8,753 nt of DNA from Nitrospirota bacterium (GCA_030667205.1 DAOUWH010000050.1:1-8753); one strand, 5' to 3'. Shown: positions 1 through 6,757, counted from the stretch's first letter. A program made the numbers and translations. The notes: generated by a model not told the origin, from the letters alone.

Positions 1-1
1 C

Positions 2-292
2 CCCTTCGAGCATTTCCTGGCTTCGATAGGCACGTACGCGGGAATCTTCGTGCTGGGTTTCTGCCAGCAGAGAAACATCCCCACCGAGGGCATATCGCTC
101 ACCCAGCGCATGGAGCAAGTGCCCGCTGAAAAGGACATGAAGCTTGGAAAAATCGTAATAAACATAAATCTGCCGGCGGAGTTCCCCGAAAAATACAGGG
201 ACGCTATCACCACGGTTGCCGAGCAATGTACCGTAAAAAAGACCACCATGGAGCCGCCGGAGTTCGTGGTCACAACGGCAGTGAGCAGTTAA
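2..292 (+). CDS. OsmC-family protein, C-terminal part (5' end outside window)
   Basis: The reading frame is open from the window edge and ends at TAA 290-292; the N-terminus is missing. It reads PFEHFLASIGTYAGIFVLGF, then CQQRNIPTEGI, which matches the central helix of OsmC/YhfA-like proteins, and it ends with the family's second-cysteine region (EQCTVKKT) and a final strand (FVVTTAVSS). OsmC/Ohr proteins are cytoplasmic thiol peroxidases that reduce organic hydroperoxides with a pair of cysteines. Here the residue before AG, where I expect cysteine (TCAG), is tyrosine. The second-region cysteine is kept, and another cysteine lies eight residues after the tyrosine. The protein may therefore lack classical peroxidase activity or use the nearby cysteine. 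Family assignment is fairly sure; activity is not. The stop codon lies inside a palindrome (283-299). Confidence 0.8.
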   Translation, partial: PFEHFLASIGTYAGIFVLGFCQQRNIPTEGISLTQRMEQVPAEKDMKLGKIVININLPAEFPEKYRDAITTVAEQCTVKKTTMEPPEFVVTTAVSS

Positions 293-299
293 ACTGCTC
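283..299. repeat. Palindrome over the OsmC-family stop codon
   Basis: GAGCAGTT-A-AACTGCTC is a perfect inverted repeat with 8-bp arms and a single central base. It includes the TAA stop at 290-292. No T-tract follows on either strand, so it is not a canonical intrinsic terminator. It may be an mRNA 3'-end stem-loop or a protein-binding site just upstream of the 329-337 promoter. Confidence 0.45.
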
Positions 300-328
300 G
301 CCAGAGCTGTATTCCCCCTGCGGATTAG

Positions 329-337
329 TGGTATAAT
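329..337 (+). promoter_or_regulatory. Extended -10 promoter for the HD-GYP response regulator
   Basis: TGGTATAAT contains a perfect TATAAT hexamer (332-337) preceded by the TGn extension. No good -35 box lies 16-18 bases upstream, as is usual for extended -10 promoters. Transcription would start near 344, giving a leader of about 30 bases before the TTG start at 374. Confidence 0.6.
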
Positions 338-373
338 ATCCGATAAAATATACCGGGAAGATAAAGGATTATA

Positions 374-1450
374 TTGATACCGGATAAAGCGGCGACAGTA
401 TTGGTCGTAGACAACGATGCCTACATTGTGGAGGCCATATCTTCGCTTCTGACGGAGAAGGGATTCTCCGTCATCGCCTCGACCGACCCCGAAAATGCCT
501 TGTCAAAGTTCCGCAACGGCAGCGTCGATGCGGTTCTTACCGACATCATCATGCCCGCAGTATCGGGTATCGAACTTCTTGAGAGAGTCCACGCCTTCGA
601 CCCGGATATCCCGGTGATACTCATGACGGCCCACGCCGATCTGGACACGGCGGTGGAAGCCATAAAAAGAGGTGCCTTCGACTTCATAGTCAAGCCCTAC
701 AGGTCCGTCCAACTCGTACATTCCATAGAGAAGGCAATCACCTACAAGAGGCTGCTGCATATGGAGAGGGACTACAAGAAGTCGCTCGAGGAGACCGTCT
801 CCGTGCGGACAAAGGAACTTGCCAGCGCCCTCACCATGGTGAGCAACTTCAGCAACGAGATAATACAGCGACTGACTACCGTTGCGGAGTCCAGGGACAC
901 GGAAATGGGCGCCCATATCTTCAGGATAGGGCGCTACGCCAGCAAAATAGCGGAGACCATGGGGATGCCGCAGGACTTCATAGACACCATAGCCTTTGCA
1001 AGCCCCATGCACGACATCGGGAAAATCGGCATACCGGACAGCATACTACTGAAGGAGGGGCGTCTATCGAGCGAGGAGTTCGACGTCATGAAAACCCACA
1101 CCTCCATCGGCGACAACATACTCGCGGGCTCCAGCTACCCGAACATCCGGATGGCCGCTTCCATCGCACTCAGCCACCACGAAAGGTTCGACGGCTCGGG
1201 CTACCCAAAGGGGCTCAAGGCCAAGGACATTCCCATCGAAGGCAGGATAGTGATTATCTGCGACCAGTATGACGCCCTCAGGAGCAAAAGGCCCTACAAG
1301 TCTCCACTCGGCCACAAAGATGCCGTCAAGATAATGACGGAAGGCGACGGGCGGACCATGCCCTCTCACTTTGATGCCGACGTGCTCGATGCATTCAGGA
1401 AGGCGGCTCCCTACCTGGACGAGATTTTCAGCGGCTCACTGGGCTTTTAA
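374..1450 (+). CDS. Response regulator with HD-GYP c-di-GMP phosphodiesterase domain (RpfG-like)
   Basis: This 358-residue protein has an N-terminal receiver domain (about 8-122) with acidic residues D13 and D15, phosphoacceptor D57 (LTDIIMP), T85 and K107 (VKPY). A probable coiled coil (about 125-165) links it to an HD-GYP domain (about 165-350). The catalytic motifs are complete: H181, HD at 213-214 (MHDIGKIGIPD), HHERFDGSGYP at 268-278, and the later DQYDAL...KRPYK signature. HD-GYP enzymes hydrolyse c-di-GMP to pGpG or GMP at a metal centre, so phosphorylation probably switches c-di-GMP breakdown. The TTG start is chosen because AAAGGA lies at 363-368, the receiver begins within ten residues, and an in-frame stop sits at 362-364. 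The gene is convergent with the hybrid kinase, which is a plausible partner. No DNA-binding domain is present. Confidence 0.93.
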   Translation: MIPDKAATVLVVDNDAYIVEAISSLLTEKGFSVIASTDPENALSKFRNGSVDAVLTDIIMPAVSGIELLERVHAFDPDIPVILMTAHADLDTAVEAIKRGAFDFIVKPYRSVQLVHSIEKAITYKRLLHMERDYKKSLEETVSVRTKELASALTMVSNFSNEIIQRLTTVAESRDTEMGAHIFRIGRYASKIAETMGMPQDFIDTIAFASPMHDIGKIGIPDSILLKEGRLSSEEFDVMKTHTSIGDNILAGSSYPNIRMAASIALSHHERFDGSGYPKGLKAKDIPIEGRIVIICDQYDALRSKRPYKSPLGHKDAVKIMTEGDGRTMPSHFDADVLDAFRKAAPYLDEIFSGSLGF

Positions 1451-1456
1451 AAGCCC
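1441..1456. terminator. Perfect palindrome between convergent genes, possible bidirectional terminator
   Basis: GGGCTTTTAAAAGCCC is a perfect 16-bp palindrome. It contains the TAA stop (1448-1450) of the HD-GYP gene and reaches to six bases from the kinase stop at 1462. It can fold as a GGGCT/AGCCC stem with a TTTAAA loop. There is no strong T-run after it, so termination is inferred from its place between convergent genes. Confidence 0.4.
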
Positions 1457-1461
1457 CCGGC

Positions 1462-3612
1462 TCAGTTTTCGGATATGCCGTAGCGGCCCAGGACCACGCC
1501 TACCGTGGAGAGCAGCTTCCTTGAGTTGAAGGGCTTCTTTATCAACCTGTCCACATTAACATTGTCGAGAGCATCGCTGAAGCCGGTGATCGCCACGATC
1601 TTTGCCTGCGGGTTCATCTCCCTTATCTTCTCCACCACCGGTCTGTCGTACAACGCAGGCATTATCATGTCGGTAATAACCAGAGCTATGTCCCGGTGAG
1701 CCTTTTCATAGATGTCGAGGCCCTGAACCGGACTGCTCGCGGTTATTACTTTGAATCCCCTGTCGCTCAGCACCTCTTTAACGAACTCAAGGATGGCGGC
1801 CTCGTCGTCGATGACGAGTATAGTCTCGCTCCCCTGGACCTTCACATATTCGGGCGCGCCGGCGCTGGCTGCCCTGGACTTCGAGGTGGGCATGTAGACG
1901 TTGAGGGTCGTGCCCCTCCCGGGCGTGCTCTCGGCCGTTATGTAACCCTTGTGCTCCTTGACGATTCCATAGACCATGGCCAGGCCCAGCCCGGTACCCT
2001 TGCCCTTCTCTTTCGTTGTAAAGAAGGGCTCGAAGATGTGCGGTATGTGCTCGGCCGCAATGCCCTCGCCCGTGTCGGAAACTGTAATGTTAACGTATTG
2101 CCCGGGCTCCACGTTCGCTTCGATATCTATATCCCCGGGACCGAGGGGCACGATGTCGCTCGCGACGTTAAGCTCTCCGCCATTGGGCATGGCGTCCCTT
2201 GCGTTAATGGCCAGGTTCATTATCACCTGCTCCATCTGGCCGACATCGCCCTCCACGAGGGGCAGCGGCTCCCGCAACCTCTTGACCACCTGTATTTGCC
2301 CCGGCATCAGCCTCGCCAGCATGCCCATGGTGTCGTTGATAACGCTGTTCAGGTCGAAGGGCAGGGACTCGAAATTACTCCTCCGGGCGAAGCTCAGGAG
2401 CTTCGACACCATCTGTGAACCCTGCCTGCCAGCCTTCTCTATGAGCCTCAGCTTATCCGCGGTGTAGTCGTTGAGGTCCGCCTTTTCAAGTGCGAGTTCC
2501 GAAAGCCCCAGAATGGATGTAAGGATATTGTTGAAGTCATGGGACAGGCCTCCTGCCAGCTGACCGATGGAATCCATCCTCTGTGAATGCAGGAGCTGGC
2601 TCTGGAGCTTCTTCTTCTCCGTGACGTCCCTGAGGAATGACTGTATCAGAACCCTGCCTTCGACCTCAATGGCCCGGGAGCTGATCTCAAGGGCGACCTT
2701 GCTCCCGTCCTTGCGGTAGTGCTCCGTCTCGAACAGCAACGACTCTCCGTCCAGGATGAGGCGCAGCCTCTCGCTCATCAGGGGCTTGTTCTCGTCCGTC
2801 TCGAAGAGCATTATATTAGCTTCTATAAAGGAGTCCCGGTCGAAGCCGTGTATCGCGCAGGCCTTGTGGTTGGCGTTGAGTATTGTCCCCTTTTCATCCA
2901 TGATTATTATTCCGTCGTTTGCGTGCTCAAAGAGCGCCCTCAGCATCTGCTCGGATTTGTTGAGTTCCTTGGTCCTTTCCTCGACGAGATGTCCGAGATT
3001 GTCCGAGTAGAGCTTGAGCTTCTGTTTGTCCCTGTTCGTCACATACTGGAGGCCCAGCGTCTTTATAAGGTTTTTCTGCTCCAGCGACCGCCCCACCAGA
3101 GCGATTATGAACGTGGAGGTAAGGAAGGCGTTGTTGCTTATAAACAGTGGCCAGTTGGTGATGGTATCGAAGAGGAATATTGGCGCCAGGTATACCAGGT
3201 AAATCAACCCGACGCAGATTATGGACAGCGTAAGGCTCAGCGGGACTATTCCCAGGACACTGATGGCCACGAGGCTGAGACCAGCATAATAAAAGGAGAT
3301 GTGGCCACCCAACGCGAGTATCATCAACTCAATGGCGAATGCGGCGATTACTGTGGCTGCGATAATGGACAGGTCAAGCCTTATCCTGCTGATCCTCGGC
3401 CTGTTGAGCACCCTGTTGAGGAAAGCAAGTGTGGCGAGGGTTACGGCCACGCCCGCCCTCAGGAGGAAAAAGCGGCTGAAGTTTTCCGGGGTAACCAGAT
3501 AGTCCACCACCCCGAACAGGAGAAACAGGAAAGCGCCGAGGATGAATATGACGCCTGTCCAGTAGTGCGTCAGCTTCAGCAGCTCATCCCTTATATACGC
3601 TTCTTTTTCCAT
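1462..3612 (-). CDS. Six-TM hybrid sensor histidine kinase (PAS-HisKA-HATPase-REC)
   Basis: This is a 716-residue inner-membrane kinase. Six hydrophobic segments (about 18-38, 47-66, 80-102, 106-126, 127-148, 155-174) form a sensor with short loops and no large periplasmic domain, which suits sensing a hydrophobic or membrane-borne signal. A coiled coil (about 176-222) leads to a PAS domain (about 222-333). HisKA follows with H358 in SHDFNNILTSILG, then the ATPase domain with N-box NLAINARDAM (466-475), G1 DTGEGI (513-518), FEPFFTTK and G2 GKGTGLGLA (537-545). A C-terminal receiver (about 597-712) has D602, D603, D648, T676 and K693. In that receiver the glycine usual after the phosphoacceptor loop is aspartate (D656, PALYDR). 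There is no HPt domain. The ATG at 3612 has only a weak GGGG upstream. It is probably co-transcribed with the PilZ-methyltransferase 46 bases upstream. Confidence 0.93.
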   Translation of the reverse strand: MEKEAYIRDELLKLTHYWTGVIFILGAFLFLLFGVVDYLVTPENFSRFFLLRAGVAVTLATLAFLNRVLNRPRISRIRLDLSIIAATVIAAFAIELMILALGGHISFYYAGLSLVAISVLGIVPLSLTLSIICVGLIYLVYLAPIFLFDTITNWPLFISNNAFLTSTFIIALVGRSLEQKNLIKTLGLQYVTNRDKQKLKLYSDNLGHLVEERTKELNKSEQMLRALFEHANDGIIIMDEKGTILNANHKACAIHGFDRDSFIEANIMLFETDENKPLMSERLRLILDGESLLFETEHYRKDGSKVALEISSRAIEVEGRVLIQSFLRDVTEKKKLQSQLLHSQRMDSIGQLAGGLSHDFNNILTSILGLSELALEKADLNDYTADKLRLIEKAGRQGSQMVSKLLSFARRSNFESLPFDLNSVINDTMGMLARLMPGQIQVVKRLREPLPLVEGDVGQMEQVIMNLAINARDAMPNGGELNVASDIVPLGPGDIDIEANVEPGQYVNITVSDTGEGIAAEHIPHIFEPFFTTKEKGKGTGLGLAMVYGIVKEHKGYITAESTPGRGTTLNVYMPTSKSRAASAGAPEYVKVQGSETILVIDDEAAILEFVKEVLSDRGFKVITASSPVQGLDIYEKAHRDIALVITDMIMPALYDRPVVEKIREMNPQAKIVAITGFSDALDNVNVDRLIKKPFNSRKLLSTVGVVLGRYGISEN

Positions 3613-3624
3613 TGGCCCCGTTCC

Positions 3625-3682
3625 CGGGACTATCCTTTTTCCTCTATACAGAACGGGACTATCCTTTTTCCGCTATGCAGAA
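3625..3682. repeat. 29-bp tandem direct repeat, two copies, duplicating a gene's 3' end
   Basis: Copies lie at 3625-3653 and 3654-3682, directly abutting, and agree at 27 of 29 positions. Each starts CGGGACTATCCTTTTTCC. On the minus strand the 3654-3682 copy encodes the final FCIAEKG and TAG stop of the methyltransferase. The other copy lies after the stop, would encode FCIEEKG-stop in its own frame, and forms most of the spacer before the kinase start. A local duplication by slippage or short recombination is the simplest origin. Confidence 0.95.
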
Positions 3683-5032
3683 AATGATTACGCCTGTACG
3701 GTCCCGCACCATTGTGAGGGCGTCTTCGGGAACCCCGGCCTTGCCGAAAATGACCTTGCTTTCATGCTCCGTCCGCCCCATCAGGCTCGCCCAATCGACA
3801 AACCAGTGGTACTCCTGGGGGCGATAACGGCTCCCGTCCTCAATGCCGATTATGAGCTTGCCCCCGGGCTTAAGGAGAAGATACAGCGCCTCCACGAGGC
3901 GGGCCAGCACGTCGTCTTCGAGATAGGCGAAGAGGCCAGCGCTGTAAATGATGTCCTGCGGGCCAAATTCTTCCATATTCTTTTTATGATTTATCATCCT
4001 CAGGACATTGTACTTCCGCAGGGTGATGTCGGACCAGATGTCGGCCGCGTAGGAGAGCCGGTTCGAGGCGAAGGTGAGCGCGTCTGAGTCGGAGTCCAGA
4101 CAGGTGACTTTCGCGTCCGCCTCACTCATCTCCGGTATCAGCTCGAAGATCTCACGGCATGAACCGCATCCGAGGTTAAGTATCTGGGGGCCCTCTCTCT
4201 CCTTAAGCTCCTCTTTCAGGATATCTTTCAGCTTCGACAGCCTCGCCCGCACAGCCACGGCCAGCGTGGCGGAAAGGAAATGCCGGTCCAGCAGGTAACC
4301 TATGCCGACTGAGAGCGGGATATTGCGGTATACGGCCTCAAGCATCTTGAAGTCGCCGGGATATCCCTGGGGCCACGTGCGGGCACGGTTCGCGAGGTAG
4401 CTTTTAGAGAAGAAACCGTCGGTCTTTGCCCTGAACTCCGCTTGTGCCTTTCTAAGGAATTCCGTGTCGTCCCCTACTGCCTCCTCAAGTCCCCTGCACA
4501 CGTCGCACATTTCGTGTATTGAGCCCGAAACCTCCTCAAGGATGGCCTCGGGGTCTTCTCCGCCAAGAAGTCTTTGCTGGATATCCCCGATCCGGCTGTT
4601 GAACACATCCGTCGCCTTGTTGAGTACCTCGAGCCTGAAAGATATCTCCCCTGCCATGTGCGCCGGAAGAATTCGCGGCTGTGCGAGGTCCAGGCCGCCG
4701 CCGTTGTCCGGAAAGTCATCTTGCTCGTAGAGGTTCCCGCTTATATAACCCCATAGGCTCTCCTTGGCAACATTGTCCATGTTCAGGAATTGCAGGGCAA
4801 ATCCTTCCTCCTGCTTCCTGAGCACCTTTCCATTGGCTTCCAGGATGCCGTAATTGGGTATCCGGGTCCTGAGCTTTACGACCGAGTCCTCGGGCGTAGT
4901 GTTGTCGGAGCTTATGAAAGCGCCGCCAAGACCGACATTCTTTATTGTCGCCTGTTTGCACACATCCTGCCCGCCATTGAACAAAAGCTCAACCGACAAC
5001 TCCAAATTACATCTAAGGTCCGATCTGCTCAT
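3659..5032 (-). CDS. PilZ domain fused to class I SAM-dependent methyltransferase
   Basis: This 457-residue protein has an N-terminal PilZ-like domain (about 1-105) with the c-di-GMP RxxxR motif (R3, R7) and the later N32-x-G-x-x-G37 motif, in which the usual serine is glycine. A helical region (about 125-220) carries the GYPGDF signature (223-228). A Rossmann methyltransferase follows: motif I NLGCGSC (286-292), motif II CLDSD with D313, IIYSAGLFAYLED (361-373) and LLLKPGGKLIIG (385-396). The helical and GYPGDF region recalls, from memory, proteins annotated as 3-hydroxypalmitate methyl ester synthesis (PhcB-like), but the substrate is unproven. The start at 5032 is strongly favoured over the in-frame extension to 5209: AAGGAGGT lies at 5040-5047 with a 7-base spacer, and the PilZ motif begins at once. 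It is probably first gene of an operon with the kinase. Methylation may be tuned by c-di-GMP. Confidence 0.87.
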   Translation of the reverse strand: MSRSDLRCNLELSVELLFNGGQDVCKQATIKNVGLGGAFISSDNTTPEDSVVKLRTRIPNYGILEANGKVLRKQEEGFALQFLNMDNVAKESLWGYISGNLYEQDDFPDNGGGLDLAQPRILPAHMAGEISFRLEVLNKATDVFNSRIGDIQQRLLGGEDPEAILEEVSGSIHEMCDVCRGLEEAVGDDTEFLRKAQAEFRAKTDGFFSKSYLANRARTWPQGYPGDFKMLEAVYRNIPLSVGIGYLLDRHFLSATLAVAVRARLSKLKDILKEELKEREGPQILNLGCGSCREIFELIPEMSEADAKVTCLDSDSDALTFASNRLSYAADIWSDITLRKYNVLRMINHKKNMEEFGPQDIIYSAGLFAYLEDDVLARLVEALYLLLKPGGKLIIGIEDGSRYRPQEYHWFVDWASLMGRTEHESKVIFGKAGVPEDALTMVRDRTGVIIFCIAEKG

Positions 5033-5039
5033 TTGACTT

Positions 5040-5047
5040 ACCTCCTT
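5040..5047 (-). promoter_or_regulatory. Strong ribosome binding site fixing the methyltransferase start
   Basis: On the minus strand AAGGAGGT matches the 16S anti-SD core perfectly and lies 7 bases before the ATG at 5032. It overrules the longer in-frame start at 5209, which would add 59 residues with no recognisable domain. Confidence 0.85.
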
Positions 5048-5102
5048 ATTCTTATGTCCGTTAGTAAACCAGAACGCATACCATGCCGACCAATTTCGCC
5101 CT

Positions 5103-5111
5103 ATTTTAGCA
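5103..5111 (-). promoter_or_regulatory. Candidate extended -10 promoter for the methyltransferase-kinase operon
   Basis: The minus strand reads TGCTAAAAT: a TAAAAT hexamer (5103-5108) with the TGn extension, in a locally AT-rich stretch. A TTGTGG lies upstream at a long 19-base spacing. The leader to the ATG would be about 64 bases. Confidence 0.45.
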
Positions 5112-5178
5112 CATTTTCTATATTTTCCCACAACTTTCAGCAATCGTCCGCCATCCGCCCCCGTCAGGCCGGGATGCG

Positions 5179-5191
5179 CAACAGCCTGTTG
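5179..5191. promoter_or_regulatory. Short palindrome beside the thioredoxin-fusion promoter, possible operator
   Basis: CAACAG-C-CTGTTG is a perfect inverted repeat with 6-bp arms. It ends one base before the candidate -35 box at 5192-5197, in the divergent intergenic region. The position suits a repressor or activator site, but the short length means chance is possible. Confidence 0.25.
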
Positions 5192-5219
5192 TTGTCCGGC
5201 CCCCGTCATCGGTTATACT
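5192..5219 (+). promoter_or_regulatory. Candidate sigma70 promoter for the thioredoxin/DsbD-like gene
   Basis: TTGTCC (5192-5197), a 16-base spacer and TATACT (5214-5219) form a plausible promoter. The expected start falls at about 5226, the A of the ATG. No Shine-Dalgarno sequence precedes that ATG, so the transcript could be leaderless. Confidence 0.45.
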
Positions 5220-5225
5220 AAAATA

Positions 5226-6701
5226 ATGCGTATTTTTCTACATGAAGGCCGCACCATTCTCATCAGGCTGCTCTGTCTGGTGGTGCTTGCCGCGTAATTC
5301 CTGCCCGCAGCTGCAGCAGCCGGAGAGCCTGTTAAGGTCCACTTCTTCCTGAGCCTCGAATGCCCCCACTGCAAGGCCGAAAAGGCCTTTCTTCAGAAAC
5401 TTCAGCAGCAGTACCCGGAACTTGAAATAGTCTCGCACGTGGTCACCACAAGCCCCGATGAGGCACGTCTCTTTGTCGAGATGTCCCGGGCATACGGCGC
5501 AAAAATGAGCGGGGTGCCGGCCATGTTTATCGGGCACTTCCCACCCATATTCGGCTTCCAGAGCGACAGCACCACAGGGGCCCTGATTGAATCCAGAATA
5601 AGATACTGCGCAGAAAACGGTTGCTCCGACCCTTTAGAACGGGTAGTAAAACGCCCTGCCCTTCTTGAGCCCGCCCCCTCGGAGGGGCTTCTTCTGGGCG
5701 AGGCCACCACCGAAGAAAGCTCATGCCCCGAAGACATACCCTGCATAGAGGGCGAAGCGCAGCCGGAGGAAGAAGTTTTAACACCCCACGGGCCAGCCGC
5801 GGTCGAACCGCCCGCCGAGGAAAAAGAGACCAAGGAACCACCTGGGACGGAAACGCCCATCGAGAAACCTGATGTCATAACCCTGCCGCTCATAGGCACG
5901 GTCGAGGCATCGAAGATGGCGCTCCCTGTGCTTACGGTGGCCATCGCGGCGCTTGACGGCTTCAACCCCTGCGCGTTCTTCGTGCTCTTCATGCTGCTTG
6001 GGATGCTCGTGCACGTGCGCTCAAGGGGGAGGATGCTCCTTGTCGGCGGCATATTCGTATTTTTCTCGGGACTCATCTACTTCGTGTTCATGGCCGCATG
6101 GCTGAATATCTTTCTGTTTGCGGGAACTGTCAGGACAATAACCATCGTAGCGGGCATAATAGCGCTCATATTCGCCGTCATAAACATCAAGGAGTTCTTT
6201 TTCTTCAGGCTCGGCATCTCGCTCAGCATTCCCGAAACTGCAAAGCCTAAACTCTTCGACCGCATGCGGAAGCTCCTTAAGGCATCCTCTCTTGCTTCGA
6301 TAATAATCGGCACTATCGTCCTTGCCGTAGCCGCAAACGCCTACGAGCTTTTGTGCACCGCCGGCTTCCCGATGGTCTTCACGCGGGTGCTTACCCTCCA
6401 TAACCTTCAGACGCCCCAGTACTACCTCTACCTCGTGCTCTACAACGTTGTCTACGTAGTGCCGCTCGCGGTAATCGTGCTGCTCTTTACAGCCACGCTC
6501 GGCTCAAGGAAACTCAGCGAGCACCACGGCCAGATACTTAAACTCGTCTCTGGCGTGATGATGCTCCTGCTGGCTCTCGTGATACTGATAAAACCCGCCC
6601 TCCTGGGCAACGTGCTCGTGGCCGCGGGGCTGCTTTTCGCCTCGCTTGCAATATCAGGGGCGATAATTCTCGCAAGCAGGGCCTTCCACAAGGCCGGATA
6701 G
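5226..6701 (+). CDS. Periplasmic thioredoxin-like domain fused to DsbD/CcdA-like membrane protein, with in-frame stop in the signal peptide
   Basis: From ATG 5226 the frame encodes a signal peptide (basic residues, then IRLLCLVVLAA), a TAA at codon 24, then FLPAAAAAGEPVKV and the mature protein, open to 6701. The full span is 491 codons counting the stop. The thioredoxin-like domain has CPHC (46-49) and GVPAMFIG with cis-Pro P98. A Pro/Glu-rich linker (about 149-217) leads to a six- to eight-helix membrane domain with FNPCA (C249) and ELLCTAGFP (C377), the cysteine pair expected of CcdA/DsbD electron carriers. It probably moves reducing power from the cytoplasm to periplasmic disulfides. If the TAA is real, the next standard start is GTG 5439, which loses the signal peptide and CPHC. 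The gene is otherwise intact, so a recent mutation or a sequencing error are both possible. Confidence 0.82.
5295..5297 (+). other. In-frame TAA nonsense codon inside the signal peptide
   Basis: The stop follows LVVLAA and precedes FLPAAAAAGEPV in the same frame, so both sides still form one signal peptide. TTA (Leu) or TCA (Ser) would fit the hydrophobic core and each is one base away. TAA is neither a selenocysteine nor a pyrrolysine codon. Confidence 0.85.
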
Positions 6702-6727
6702 CCTCCCCCTAAAATTATAACTTCAAA

Positions 6728-6757
6728 TTGACAAACCCCTTCGTTTCCCATCAAAAT
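6728..6757 (+). promoter_or_regulatory. Candidate sigma70 promoter for the two-CW protein gene
   Basis: A perfect TTGACA (6728-6733) is followed after 18 bases by CAAAAT (6752-6757), a 4-of-6 match to the -10 consensus. The start would be near 6764. The gene therefore probably has its own transcript rather than relying on the upstream membrane-protein gene. Confidence 0.5.

Noticed and set aside
1696..2418. 240-codon open frame opposite the kinase's catalytic core
   Set aside because: It is an antisense shadow of conserved HisKA and ATPase motifs; its composition is rich in His, Arg and Gly with no domain.
3625..3682. Start of a CRISPR array
   Set aside because: The two 29-bp copies abut with no spacer, and one copy is the coding end of a gene.
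2719..3687. 322-codon open frame opposite the hybrid kinase
   Set aside because: It is the antisense shadow of the kinase's PAS and membrane region, with no recognisable domain, and it crosses the tandem repeat.
5033..5209. 59-residue N-terminal extension of the PilZ-methyltransferase
   Set aside because: A perfect AAGGAGGT sits just before ATG 5032 and the PilZ RxxxR motif follows at once. The extension overlaps the likely promoter and has no domain.
5402..6076. 224-codon minus-strand open frame opposite the thioredoxin/DsbD-like gene
   Set aside because: It is a low-complexity Ser/Gly/Arg shadow of the linker and first helices, with no homology I recognise.
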